Source: HGM04593 sp045647745 | Lineage (GTDB): Bacteria; Bacteroidota; Bacteroidia; Bacteroidales; Bacteroidaceae | Assembly (NCBI GenBank): GCA_045647745.1 | Contig: JAZRMQ010000047.1 | Location: 11,905-75,904 of the forward strand | Length of the DNA stretch: 64,000 nucleotides | Direction of reading: 5' to 3' | Shown: positions 33,163 to 42,271 of the stretch, piece after piece | How the letters are laid out: every line of letters starts with the position of its first letter | How positions within the stretch are numbered: the first letter of the stretch is position 1 | Notes under the pieces: model-generated | Told to the model about the DNA's origin: nothing | The model's database searches: none | The model's input: the letters and a program-made list of their open reading frames with translations, nothing else | Translations under genes and position numbers: made by a program

Positions 33163-35130
33163 ATGAAGAAAAACTACTTTATGTTAGTTTGCCTTGTGCT
33201 GTTTATGGCTGTTAGCGCCAAAGCACAGGTTAGTTCAATTGCGGACTTGGTTGGAAACTACAAGTTTACCGCAGATGTTGAGTATGTCGATAAGACATAT
33301 GAAAACAGTGATGTGTTCCTCAAAGAGTGTAGTGCTACTATTGAAAAGGATTATAACTATTCGGGATGTATTTCGGGATTTGCAGGCTCTGAGGAGTATT
33401 TGTTCTTCAATATCAACGCATCGGGAGAGATTGAGGCAACAAACTTTGGTGGCTCGCCAATGTGGGGCACTGAGCTTTTCCTTGCCAACAAGGATGGCGA
33501 CAACCCTTATGGCGTGTTCGCTGACGGTAAATGGGTGGTAGAGAAGTATAATACAGAATATTATACTTATGACGCTGATACAAAGGTAATCACAATCCCT
33601 GATTTTACCGTTGTAAAGGTTACTGACTACCAAGCCGAGAAGGCAACAATTGTTGCAAGGTACACAAACGTTAAGATGACATTTGTTGGTGCTGCCGGTG
33701 GCGAGGTTGATAATCTTATTGATTTGAGTGGTGAATGGGTGTTTGCTGCCGGTGAAGGCGATTATGATACAATGCCCGGTTCTGACATTCCTTCAACATT
33801 TACTATTACTCTTGCTAGCAATGACGATACTAACAGCAATTATGCAGCTTCGCTTGCTATTGAAGGTTATAATGCTGTGGAATTTACTGCTACTTTTGAT
33901 GGCGAGTTGTTGGGGATGGCATACGATAATCTGCTCTTAGATGCAGCTGCTTCAATCTACTTTAAGCCTCTTTACAGCAATGATGATGATATGTCCGGTG
34001 TTATCAGCTTTAAAAAAGTATCAAAAGCAGAGTTTGAACTTTACGACGGTTTTGCTTTAGTAGATGCTAACGGCGGATATAAACAATATTATCAGGCAGG
34101 TGTTATTACAAGAACAATAGATGATGCAGAGCCAGAGACTCCTGAAACTTCTGTATATGATTGGACTGGTAGCTACACTGTGAAGGTTGGCGATATTGAT
34201 GTTTATGATGGCAAGGAATATCCCAATGAGTTTACAATGACTATTGTTGAGAGTGGTGGTTATCTTCTTGTAACAGAATTCCTGAACAATGATGTAGCAT
34301 TTTTGAATAACGGTGGTCTTATTTTCAATGTTGCAGCCGATGGCAAGAGCGCCGAGATGGAGATTGAGAATTGTCTTGTTGGTGGAGATTATCCTAACTA
34401 TCTGGCTATCTATGATATGAATTCTGAAACAGAGCCAATTGTGTTCACATTGAACGATGATGGTTCTATCACGGTAGATAACTTCTTCTTAAAGAACTTC
34501 GATTATACGACCTACGAAGAGACCCCTGCAGCTTATTTCAAGAATATGACTATTCCTGCAGCCGGTGGTGAGGCAGAACCAGAGCATTTTGATTGGTTGG
34601 GTACTTGGGTGGTTACAGCTGGTGATAAATATGTTTATGACTCAGAAACTTACCCTGATGAGTTCTATATGACAATTGAAGAGAACTATGGTTTTGTATT
34701 AATTACTCAATTTATGAGTTCGGACGTTAATGTTATTAACCAAGGTGGTATATTGTTGACAATCGCAGATGATAATAAGACTGCAGAAATGGAACTTGGC
34801 TCGTTTGCTGGTGGCGAATATCCCGATTACCTGAAAATCTATGATTTGAACGCTATGGCCGATTATCCACTGATTCTTACAGCTAATGAAGATGGCACAA
34901 TTACATTCGAAGACTTTTTGCTTAAAAGCTTTAATTGGGACACTCAAGCTACAAGCAATGCTGTATTCTACCAGAATGTGACAGCAACTAAGTGTCCTAC
35001 CGGTATTGAGAATGTGAAGGGCGAAAATGCAAAGGTTAAAGGTATCTTTGATTTGCAGGGTCGCAAGATTAATACAATTACAATGCCCGGTATCTACATT
35101 GTTGATGGTGTCAAGATGCTTGTAAAGTAA
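33163..35130 (+). CDS. Secreted repeat protein of unknown function with C-terminal sorting-like tail
   Basis: A protein of 655 residues that I do not recognise as a named family. Signal peptide MKKNYFMLVCLVLFMAVSAKAQ. Four beta-rich modules of about 140-160 residues follow. The last two (from residues 331 and 475) are clearly homologous to each other: VYDWTGSYTVKVGD / HFDWLGTWVVTAGD, EFTMTIVESGGYLLVTEF / EFYMTIEENYGFVLITQF. The first two are more diverged (LVGNYKFTADV; LSGEWVFAAGE). The end (residues about 611-655) reads TGIENVKGEN ... IFDLQGRKINT ... MPGIYIVDGVKMLVK, a short form of the C-terminal domain used for T9SS export in Prevotella-like species. It is very acidic and low in Cys. It lies between the TlpA gene and the SusC gene with its own promoter and terminator. 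Confidence 0.75.
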   Translation: MKKNYFMLVCLVLFMAVSAKAQVSSIADLVGNYKFTADVEYVDKTYENSDVFLKECSATIEKDYNYSGCISGFAGSEEYLFFNINASGEIEATNFGGSPMWGTELFLANKDGDNPYGVFADGKWVVEKYNTEYYTYDADTKVITIPDFTVVKVTDYQAEKATIVARYTNVKMTFVGAAGGEVDNLIDLSGEWVFAAGEGDYDTMPGSDIPSTFTITLASNDDTNSNYAASLAIEGYNAVEFTATFDGELLGMAYDNLLLDAAASIYFKPLYSNDDDMSGVISFKKVSKAEFELYDGFALVDANGGYKQYYQAGVITRTIDDAEPETPETSVYDWTGSYTVKVGDIDVYDGKEYPNEFTMTIVESGGYLLVTEFLNNDVAFLNNGGLIFNVAADGKSAEMEIENCLVGGDYPNYLAIYDMNSETEPIVFTLNDDGSITVDNFFLKNFDYTTYEETPAAYFKNMTIPAAGGEAEPEHFDWLGTWVVTAGDKYVYDSETYPDEFYMTIEENYGFVLITQFMSSDVNVINQGGILLTIADDNKTAEMELGSFAGGEYPDYLKIYDLNAMADYPLILTANEDGTITFEDFLLKSFNWDTQATSNAVFYQNVTATKCPTGIENVKGENAKVKGIFDLQGRKINTITMPGIYIVDGVKMLVK

Positions 35131-35183
35131 CACTGGATTATAGTTAAATAATAAAGTATCTTTTATATTTAACATAATATATG

Positions 35184-35215
35184 GCGCTTCCCCTTTTCGG
35201 GAAGCGCTTTTTTTT
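35184..35215 (+). terminator. Terminator of the repeat-protein gene
   Basis: A 9-bp GC-rich stem (35184-35192 with 35199-35207), loop CTTTTC and a run of eight T. Confidence 0.88.
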
Positions 35216-35216
35216 G

Positions 35217-35224
35217 TAATTTTG
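35217..35224 (+). promoter_or_regulatory. -7 box of the SusC-SusD operon
   Basis: TAATTTTG, exact TAnnTTTG, directly after the preceding terminator and about 60 bases before the SusC start. No TTTG at 19-21 bases upstream, only T-rich sequence. Confidence 0.45.
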
Positions 35225-35286
35225 TCCTCGTTATGTGCTCTAAAATGAAAAGCATACATCTGATTTTGGAAATATAAGACTGAAAA

Positions 35287-38200
35287 ATGGATAAAATGCA
35301 GTTTAAGAAAAATATAAAGGGGGTGCTGGTTGCTGTCTTGCTTGGTGCTTTCACTGCCTTAATGCCGCTTGATGCTTTTGCCGGCAAAAGCGAAATGGTA
35401 TCTTTGAACCCTGATGATTTGAAGGTTGTAACAGGTGTTGTAGTCGATAAAAAGACCGGCGAGCCATTGATTAGCGTTAATGTCGCTGTGTGGTCGGGTG
35501 GACGTCTGCTCACAGGTACATCTACCGATTTTGAGGGACGGTTTAAAATTATCTCTCCGGTGATTGATTTTGAGTTGCGTGTATCGTATGTTGGTTACAA
35601 CGAGGCAAAATACTCTTCGCAGAGTGGTAAATTACACAATCTTCGCGTAGAACTTTCCGAGGAGAGTAGCACCCTTACTGAGGTTGTTGTTACCGGCTTT
35701 GTTTCAAAAAATAAAGAGACCTTTACCGGCTCGGCAACAGAAATTTCCGGTGTGGAACTGCGTCAGGTGTCGGGGACAAACCTTATAGGCGCAATCTCGG
35801 CTCTTACACCGGGTATGGCAATGGTGCAGAATACCAGTCAGGGTTCAAACCCTAACCACACTCCCGAGCTTGTGTTGCGTGGTATGAGCTCTTTCTCCAA
35901 TAGCGGTCAGCAGGTAAATCAACCAACAATAATACTTGATGGCAGTGAGATAACAATGCAGGATTTATATGACCTTGATATAAATGAGGTCGAGAAAATC
36001 ACTGTGCTCAAAGATGCGTCGGCTACGGCACTCTATGGCTCAAAAGCTGCAAATGGTGTGATAGTTATCACTCGTAAGCCTATTCAAGAGAGCACCCTGC
36101 GTGTGCAGTATAACTTTACGGGTAATTTGCAGATGCCTGTGCTAAGCGATTATAATCTTCTTTCGGCAGCCGAGAAACTGGAGTATGAGTACCTTGCGGG
36201 CCTTTATGATGCCAAGGGTGAGATAAACTCCGTAACAGGGTTGCCTTTGCAATATGATTATGATGAACTCTACAATCAGCGTTATAAACTCATTGCTGCC
36301 GGGCAGAGCAGTGATTGGTTGTCGCAACCGGCGCGTCTGGCTCTCTCGCACGACCACTCATTGCGTGTGTATGGTGGAGCTTCCAATCTGCGCTACGAGC
36401 TCACCGGCCGTTTCGGTGATACGCGCGGTGTGATGAAGGGCGATTACCGCAAGCGCACAGGAGTGGGATTTAAACTCGATTATTATATCGGTAATTTAAC
36501 GATTTCAAACCGCACTACATATCAAGAGGTTGCTGTTAAGAATTCTCCTTATGGCTCCTTCTCGCAATATGTTGGGATGAATCCTTATGATAGAATGTAC
36601 AACGACGACGGTACACCAAACATCAATCTATCTTGGGATTTGAACAACCCGTTGTATGAGGCTTCGCTCGGCAGTTTCTCCAAAAGTGGGGAGCGTACGT
36701 TGACTAATAGCACCGATTTACGTTGGGATATCAACAAGATGTTCTTGCTTACCGGTCATTTTAATGTTACAAGCTCTGCCGGCACTAGTGACGATTTTAT
36801 ATCACCGAATTCATTGGCTTATAAAAACGTTACCGACCTTTCAAAGAAGGGTGAGTATACAAAGGGAACCACCAATCTGATAGGTTACAATGGTAATGTT
36901 GTCGGAACTTTCAACAAGTTTTTTAAAGACGAATCACTTGTAAGCCTTTCGGCCGGTTGGGAGATTAACCACTCAAAGAGCAGTGGCGCAACATTGCAGG
37001 CAATAGGCTTCTTTAACGACGATATGTCGTATATTGGCAATGCTGCAGGGTATCCCACTGACAGCAAGCCTTTTGGCTCGTTGGCCGAGACTGCCGATGT
37101 CGGCTTCTTTACCACCGGTAACCTCTCGTTCCGTAACCGCTATTTTGTTGATGCCACTTGGCGCACAACGGGCTCGTCGCAGTTTGGCGAGAATAACCGC
37201 TTTGGCCATTTTTGGTCGAGTGGTCTGGGCTGGAATGTGATGAACGAGCCTTTTATGAAGAGGGTGAAAAAGAAATTCGATGTCTTTAAGGTTCGTGGTA
37301 GTGCTGGATACACCGGAAAGGTAACTTTCAGTCCCTTTCAGGCAATGACAATGTATCAGTACCTTAATGACTATGAGTACAAGAACGGAATAGGTGCTAT
37401 CCCAATTACAATCGGCAATGTCGACCTCACTTGGGAGCGTACAATGAACTATAATGTCGGTCTTGATTTGAGTATGTTCGACCGTCGTCTGAACTTTACC
37501 GTCGATGCTTATATTCGCAATACCGAGGATTTGCTGCTTGATAAGTCAAAAGCGCCATCAACCGGTGTAACAAGTGCAACATCAAATCTTGGAGAGTTGC
37601 AAAATAAGGGTATAGAGTATCAGTTGGATGGTTATATCTTCCGCACAAACGACTTTTATTGGCGTCTTGCAACAACCGGTTATATGAACCGCAATAAGAT
37701 AACCAAAATTGACAAGGCGCTTGATGAGATAAACAAGGAAAATCAGGAGAATGCCTATTTGTCTCAGACTCCTCTGCCACAGTATGCCGAGGGGGAGAGC
37801 GTTACAGCGTTGAAACTTGTTCGTTCAGCGGGTATTGACCCTGCAACCGGTAGAGAGGTTTACATCAAACGCAATGGTGAATACACTTTTGACTATGACC
37901 CTGACGACAAGGTGCTCATCGGTGATACAGAGCCGGCTTTCACCGGAACATTCAGCACTAATCTGTTCTGGAAGGGCTTTAGCGTTTATGCTATGCTCAA
38001 TTTCCGCACCGGTGCTTGGGTGTACAATACGACCAGAGCAACAAAGGTTGAGGGTGCCGATCCAATGCGTAATGCCGATCAACGTGTCTTTGACGACCGT
38101 TGGAAACAGCCGGGTGACCACGCCTTGTATAAGGATATTGCCGATACATCGCGCCCCGAACAGACCGACCGCTTTGCCGAGAAAGAGCATACTCTTTCGC

Positions 38201-38382
38201 TCGGTTCGCTCAATCTCTGCTACGAATTTAATGAAAAAATGTGTAAACGTATAAAGATGCGTAATCTGCGTGTCGGAGTAAACTTTACCGATATATTACG
38301 CCTCTCTACTGTGAAGATAGAACGTGGTACAGACTATTTGTACAGCCAAGGATTTGAATTCTATCTGAATGTGACATTATAA
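35287..38382 (+). CDS. SusC/RagA family TonB-linked outer-membrane transporter
   Basis: A protein of 1031 residues with a signal peptide (LVAVLLGAFTALMPLDAFA). Residues about 47-125 are the carboxypeptidase-regulatory-like domain typical of SusC (VVTGVVVDKKTGEPLISVNV ... YVGYNEAKY). The TonB box TEVVVTGF is at residues 131-138. The plug (VLRGMSSFS, ITVLKDASATALYGSKAANG) precedes a 22-strand barrel ending in FEFYLNVTL. It imports a ligand captured by its SusD partner, energised by TonB. The start may be ATG 35287 or 35296. At about 1030 residues it is of ordinary SusC length. The substrate is unknown because no hydrolase is encoded in the operon. Confidence 0.95.
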   Translation: MDKMQFKKNIKGVLVAVLLGAFTALMPLDAFAGKSEMVSLNPDDLKVVTGVVVDKKTGEPLISVNVAVWSGGRLLTGTSTDFEGRFKIISPVIDFELRVSYVGYNEAKYSSQSGKLHNLRVELSEESSTLTEVVVTGFVSKNKETFTGSATEISGVELRQVSGTNLIGAISALTPGMAMVQNTSQGSNPNHTPELVLRGMSSFSNSGQQVNQPTIILDGSEITMQDLYDLDINEVEKITVLKDASATALYGSKAANGVIVITRKPIQESTLRVQYNFTGNLQMPVLSDYNLLSAAEKLEYEYLAGLYDAKGEINSVTGLPLQYDYDELYNQRYKLIAAGQSSDWLSQPARLALSHDHSLRVYGGASNLRYELTGRFGDTRGVMKGDYRKRTGVGFKLDYYIGNLTISNRTTYQEVAVKNSPYGSFSQYVGMNPYDRMYNDDGTPNINLSWDLNNPLYEASLGSFSKSGERTLTNSTDLRWDINKMFLLTGHFNVTSSAGTSDDFISPNSLAYKNVTDLSKKGEYTKGTTNLIGYNGNVVGTFNKFFKDESLVSLSAGWEINHSKSSGATLQAIGFFNDDMSYIGNAAGYPTDSKPFGSLAETADVGFFTTGNLSFRNRYFVDATWRTTGSSQFGENNRFGHFWSSGLGWNVMNEPFMKRVKKKFDVFKVRGSAGYTGKVTFSPFQAMTMYQYLNDYEYKNGIGAIPITIGNVDLTWERTMNYNVGLDLSMFDRRLNFTVDAYIRNTEDLLLDKSKAPSTGVTSATSNLGELQNKGIEYQLDGYIFRTNDFYWRLATTGYMNRNKITKIDKALDEINKENQENAYLSQTPLPQYAEGESVTALKLVRSAGIDPATGREVYIKRNGEYTFDYDPDDKVLIGDTEPAFTGTFSTNLFWKGFSVYAMLNFRTGAWVYNTTRATKVEGADPMRNADQRVFDDRWKQPGDHALYKDIADTSRPEQTDRFAEKEHTLSLGSLNLCYEFNEKMCKRIKMRNLRVGVNFTDILRLSTVKIERGTDYLYSQGFEFYLNVTL

Positions 38383-38396
38383 AAATTGTGCCAATT

Positions 38397-39830
38397 ATGA
38401 AGAAGATAATATATACACTGCTATCAATGTTCGCATTGCTGTTCACCGCAACGTCGTGCGATGATTTTCTTGATATAACCCCCGACGGTCAGGCGAAACG
38501 CGATGAACTTTTAAAGACACAGCAAGGCATTGAAGATGCGTTGTATGGTGTCTATTCGCAAATGCGTAGCCCATCGCTGTATGGTCAGGAACTCTATTTC
38601 TCAACACTTGAGATATTGTCACAAACAATGTGGTGTGATGACAAAGGAGAACTCTCTTCTATGAGTGAATATAAATGGAGTGACACCGATGTGAAAAGCC
38701 GCTTCGAGAGCGTGTGGACAGCAATGTACAAAAATATCTCAAACGTGAACAGTGTGCTAAACTCTCCGCTCATAGAAGGTGCTACCACATATCCCTACAC
38801 GGTTTATCGTGGCGAGGCATTGGGATTGCGCGCTTTTATGCACTTTGACCTTGTGCGTCTTTTTGCCCAGCAGTATACTGTCAATCCTTCGGCAGACGGT
38901 ATCCCTTATGCAACAGAGTTCTCGTTGAATACTCCCGCTTTTGAGAGCTTGGAAAAGAATTACGAGCATATTCTCGACGACCTGCACGAGGCCGAGTTGT
39001 TGCTTGCCGATGAGGATGAATATGAGAATGAAAGAAACTTTATGCTCGACCGTCAGATACACTTTAATCTGCGTGCGGTGCAAGCTACTTTAGCCCGTGT
39101 CTATTTGACAATGGGAGATTACACTAATGCGGCTCATTATGCATTGGCTGTGATAAATGATGGCAAGTATACTTTGAAAGAAAAAACCGAGGTTGTTGAT
39201 GACCTTGCCGGTGTTCTTTCAAAGAAAGAGACAATCTTTGGCATCTACCATTCGGGATTTTATACAAATGTCAATGCAAAGTTGCAGCAGATAACATCAT
39301 ACTCCTCACTCTTTTTACGAGATGATTTTATGTCGTTGTATAAAAAAGATGCTTCGGGAACCGATTATCGTATTATGGCCTATTTCACCGAGGTGAGTAC
39401 GGGTAACGGCAAAAAATATCGTTTGAGTAAGTTTACCGATATTTACGAACTCAACAATAATGTCTCTAATCGTCCTCAAGAACTTATTCTTGGCATAAAT
39501 ATGATACGTATCCCCGAGATGTATTATATTGCTTCCGAGGCTTTGCTCAATAGTGACTACGACCAAGCTTTGTCTTTGTACAACACTGTTCGCACACATC
39601 GTGGGCTTGAGGAACTTGTTGACGGAGTGCTTACCATAGAACGAATAAATGATGAACGATATAAGGAGATGATAGGTGAGGGACAGACGTATTTTAATAT
39701 GAAACGCCAAAATCTCCCTATCGAGTCTTATAATAGCAGCGAGAGCAGTACAGAAAGAGTGTTTTATAAACCTTCAGATGGGATATACCAAATTCCAATC
39801 CCCGACGTAGAGAAGGAAAATCGTAATTAA
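38397..39830 (+). CDS. SusD/RagB family surface lipoprotein
   Basis: A protein of 477 residues from the ATG at 38397; a GTG nine bases upstream is less likely. The lipobox is TATSC with Cys followed by DDFLDITPDGQ, the usual SusD start. TPR-like helices carry EDALYGVYSQMRS, YRGEALGLRAFMHFDLVRLF and the later RIPEMYYIASEALL. The C-terminus ends ...YQIPIPDVEKENRN, close to the family's PIP..E pattern. It sits on the cell surface and forms a lid over the SusC barrel. It starts 14 bases after SusC. Confidence 0.94.
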   Translation: MKKIIYTLLSMFALLFTATSCDDFLDITPDGQAKRDELLKTQQGIEDALYGVYSQMRSPSLYGQELYFSTLEILSQTMWCDDKGELSSMSEYKWSDTDVKSRFESVWTAMYKNISNVNSVLNSPLIEGATTYPYTVYRGEALGLRAFMHFDLVRLFAQQYTVNPSADGIPYATEFSLNTPAFESLEKNYEHILDDLHEAELLLADEDEYENERNFMLDRQIHFNLRAVQATLARVYLTMGDYTNAAHYALAVINDGKYTLKEKTEVVDDLAGVLSKKETIFGIYHSGFYTNVNAKLQQITSYSSLFLRDDFMSLYKKDASGTDYRIMAYFTEVSTGNGKKYRLSKFTDIYELNNNVSNRPQELILGINMIRIPEMYYIASEALLNSDYDQALSLYNTVRTHRGLEELVDGVLTIERINDERYKEMIGEGQTYFNMKRQNLPIESYNSSESSTERVFYKPSDGIYQIPIPDVEKENRN

Positions 39831-39845
39831 GAAACCGTTTAAGTT

Positions 39846-40670
39846 ATGACAATGAAGAATATTATAAAACGGGCTGTTTGGGTAGTTGTGTTACTGGCAG
39901 TAACTCTGCTTGCCTCTTGTAACGATGAGAACTATTTGAAATTTGATATCTCGCAGTCGGGTATATATTTTACAAAGGATACACTAAATTACTCGTTCAG
40001 TGTTACTCCAATCGAAATACAAACCCACACTTATAATATACCGGTGAAGATAATGGGTGGTGTCAGCAAAACCAAACGTCCGTTGGGATATTATATTGAC
40101 AGCGACTCGACAACAGCCGAGGAGAATGTGCATTTTTCCATAGGCGAGGCTTGTGTGTTGCCCGATTCGATAATGGGTTATATCCCGGTTACAATATATC
40201 GCGACAAGCTCGAGGGCTCTCATTCAACGGGCTACACCCAATATAAATTGTGCGTAAGGCTTGTGCAGAATGACCATTTTACACCTACACTTGACTCTTT
40301 GCATCAGGTGCGTGTGTTCCGTTTCGACAATTCGGTGAACCAGCCCGAGTGGTACGATGGCGATGGAAATAAGGTGTGGCCTGAGAAATATCTTGGCGAG
40401 TGGCATCCATTCAAGTTTATAAAAATGGTTGAGTACTTCCACGCAATAGAGGAAAAATACCCCGAGACGTACAAGGCTATGGTCAAGCTCTACGGCGAAA
40501 ATCTGGAGCATATTGAGTATGGCGACCCTTATCAATATCGCACCATCTTTAGAAAGTGTATATATGCCGAGATGTATAACTATTTCAACAATCCGGATAA
40601 CAGGGATTACATTTTGTCGCAGTTTCCCAAATTTCCCTTTGATTTTCCCGACCCGGACACTGTAAAATAA
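39846..40670 (+). CDS. DUF4843 domain-containing lipoprotein
   Basis: A protein of 274 residues (an alternative ATG two codons in is as good). Lipobox LLASC. The N-terminal region (SGIYFTKDTLNYSFSVTP, YNIPVKIMGG) and HTPTLDSL-like segments match the beta-sandwich DUF4843 that recurs as the third gene of many SusC/SusD loci. The C-terminal 100 residues (KYLGEWHPFKFIKMVEYF ... FPFDFPDPDTVK) are aromatic and helical. Presumed role: surface-exposed ligand or matrix binding; this is inferred from position. It begins 15 bases after SusD. Confidence 0.85.
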   Translation: MTMKNIIKRAVWVVVLLAVTLLASCNDENYLKFDISQSGIYFTKDTLNYSFSVTPIEIQTHTYNIPVKIMGGVSKTKRPLGYYIDSDSTTAEENVHFSIGEACVLPDSIMGYIPVTIYRDKLEGSHSTGYTQYKLCVRLVQNDHFTPTLDSLHQVRVFRFDNSVNQPEWYDGDGNKVWPEKYLGEWHPFKFIKMVEYFHAIEEKYPETYKAMVKLYGENLEHIEYGDPYQYRTIFRKCIYAEMYNYFNNPDNRDYILSQFPKFPFDFPDPDTVK

Positions 40671-40708
40671 ATAAGTGTTGTTTGATTATCAAATATATAT
40701 AAGCAAAT

Positions 40709-42232
40709 ATGAAATCCTTAAAATATTTTTTGCTACTACTCACTTTTCCGTTGCTTGTCGCTTGTTTCGAGGATAAGACAACTGCTGCCGATAAACCTTT
40801 GTCAAACATAACAATAGAGCACGGGATTGACACACTCTACAATATATATAAATTTGACACGCTTGTCATAGAGCCCGTTATTACTCAGGATTATATGGAT
40901 AAGCCTCTTTCATACACTTGGGAAATAAATCTCGAACCCTATTCACACGATGAGGTTTTTGAGTATGTGGGCAAGGAACTGGGAAAGTTTAACTGTCGAT
41001 TGATTGTGGAGAATGAGGATGGCAAAACTTTCTTCCCGTTTGTTTTGTACGTAAATTCTGATTATGAGTATGGAATTACAGTGCTTAGCCAAGATGCTGA
41101 GGGTAACTCAATGCTGTCATTTATGCAAGAGCCAATGAGTGATGGTGCTGTTGCAAAGTTTACTGAATATGATTGCTTTACCCGCAATAACCCCGAGGAA
41201 GATTTTGCTGCCGGTGCAATAGATATTGTTCAGTGTTCCGGTCGTCTCATAATCGCTTGTCAAGGCGGTGGAAGCAGGGGGGATGCCCCAACCATCTACT
41301 ATCTTAATGAAAAGACAATGGTTGTGGAAAATATGTTTACCGTTCCGGAGTACGATGATTTTAAACCCACAATCCTTGGTGTCCCCTCGATAAGCCCGGA
41401 AGGTGCGGTCTATCCGATATTGTGCGAAAATGGCAAGATTTATGATTTTTCTGTAAACGAGGGTGTTGTCTCAAAACCGGTGCTGTTTAAAAATACCTAT
41501 TCGCAGAGTTGTTTGGTTGATGTAACCAGCACCTATTATGATATTCTTTTCTTTGACAAGGATAATAAGGGATTAAGTCTTGTCAGCACAGGCTATGGTC
41601 CATACTATTGTGGCGAGACACCTAATCTGGAGCTCGATAATCCTCTCTTTGAAACGGAAAATCATTTTGCCGGGAGAGATTTGGTTGCAATGGTTAAAAT
41701 CAGAATGACCCCGGCGCAGAGAAGGAGTGTGGGGCATCAAGAGTTTTTGGCAATGAGCACACTTGCTGAAACTCCGGGAGACTCAACGCGTGTCGAGGTG
41801 CTTTATTCCGATTTTTGGAAATACGATTATGTAAATAACAAATCAAGTTTTTATACAGCCTATCAGCAGTATGCCAATATAGATATGGCGAGTTGCCCAA
41901 TAACAATTTCCACTCCTTGCATTGCCAATAGAAAATATTATACATTGTTCTTTGCCAAAGGACGCAATATTCATCGTTGGAATTATACAACTTCTGATAT
42001 TGCAGAGCTGGAAAAAGAGCCGGCGTGGGTTCGTGTGGGTAGTCCTCTTGCGCAGATTACCGGTTTTGAAATGAGCGAAGACCTAAAGAAAACTTATGTC
42101 TCGTTTTATGAACCTCAAGTAAAGGGGCTGAACGGTAGTGTTTGGGTTTTTGATACCGAAACGGGTAAGATTCTTGAGAGGTATAATAACTTCTGCTATC
42201 GTCCGGTAAAGATGTTCTACAAGAAGAGATAA
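40709..42232 (+). CDS. PKD-like family surface lipoprotein
   Basis: A protein of 507 residues. Lipobox LLVAC (Cys19). Residues about 30-125 form a PKD-like Ig domain (LSYTWEINLEPYSHD ... KFNCRLIVENEDGKTFFPFVLYV), the type named PKD-like family in Bacteroidota loci. The remainder (residues about 130-505) has repeated aromatic beta segments (YEYGITVLSQDAEGNSMLSF, GVPSISPEGAVYPILCENG, GSVWVFDTETGKILERY) and looks like a beta-propeller. It is the fourth gene of SusC-SusD-DUF4843-PKD and is probably a surface ligand-binding protein. Confidence 0.85.
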   Translation: MKSLKYFLLLLTFPLLVACFEDKTTAADKPLSNITIEHGIDTLYNIYKFDTLVIEPVITQDYMDKPLSYTWEINLEPYSHDEVFEYVGKELGKFNCRLIVENEDGKTFFPFVLYVNSDYEYGITVLSQDAEGNSMLSFMQEPMSDGAVAKFTEYDCFTRNNPEEDFAAGAIDIVQCSGRLIIACQGGGSRGDAPTIYYLNEKTMVVENMFTVPEYDDFKPTILGVPSISPEGAVYPILCENGKIYDFSVNEGVVSKPVLFKNTYSQSCLVDVTSTYYDILFFDKDNKGLSLVSTGYGPYYCGETPNLELDNPLFETENHFAGRDLVAMVKIRMTPAQRRSVGHQEFLAMSTLAETPGDSTRVEVLYSDFWKYDYVNNKSSFYTAYQQYANIDMASCPITISTPCIANRKYYTLFFAKGRNIHRWNYTTSDIAELEKEPAWVRVGSPLAQITGFEMSEDLKKTYVSFYEPQVKGLNGSVWVFDTETGKILERYNNFCYRPVKMFYKKR

Positions 42233-42233
42233 T

Positions 42234-42270
42234 AAAAAATTGGGTTGACTGAACGTCAACCCAATTTTTT
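42234..42270. terminator. Bidirectional hairpin terminator
   Basis: A perfect 16-bp stem (42234-42249 with 42255-42270), 5-base loop, A6/T6 ends. It closes both the SusC operon and the converging peptidase operon. Confidence 0.9.
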
Positions 42271-42271
42271 A

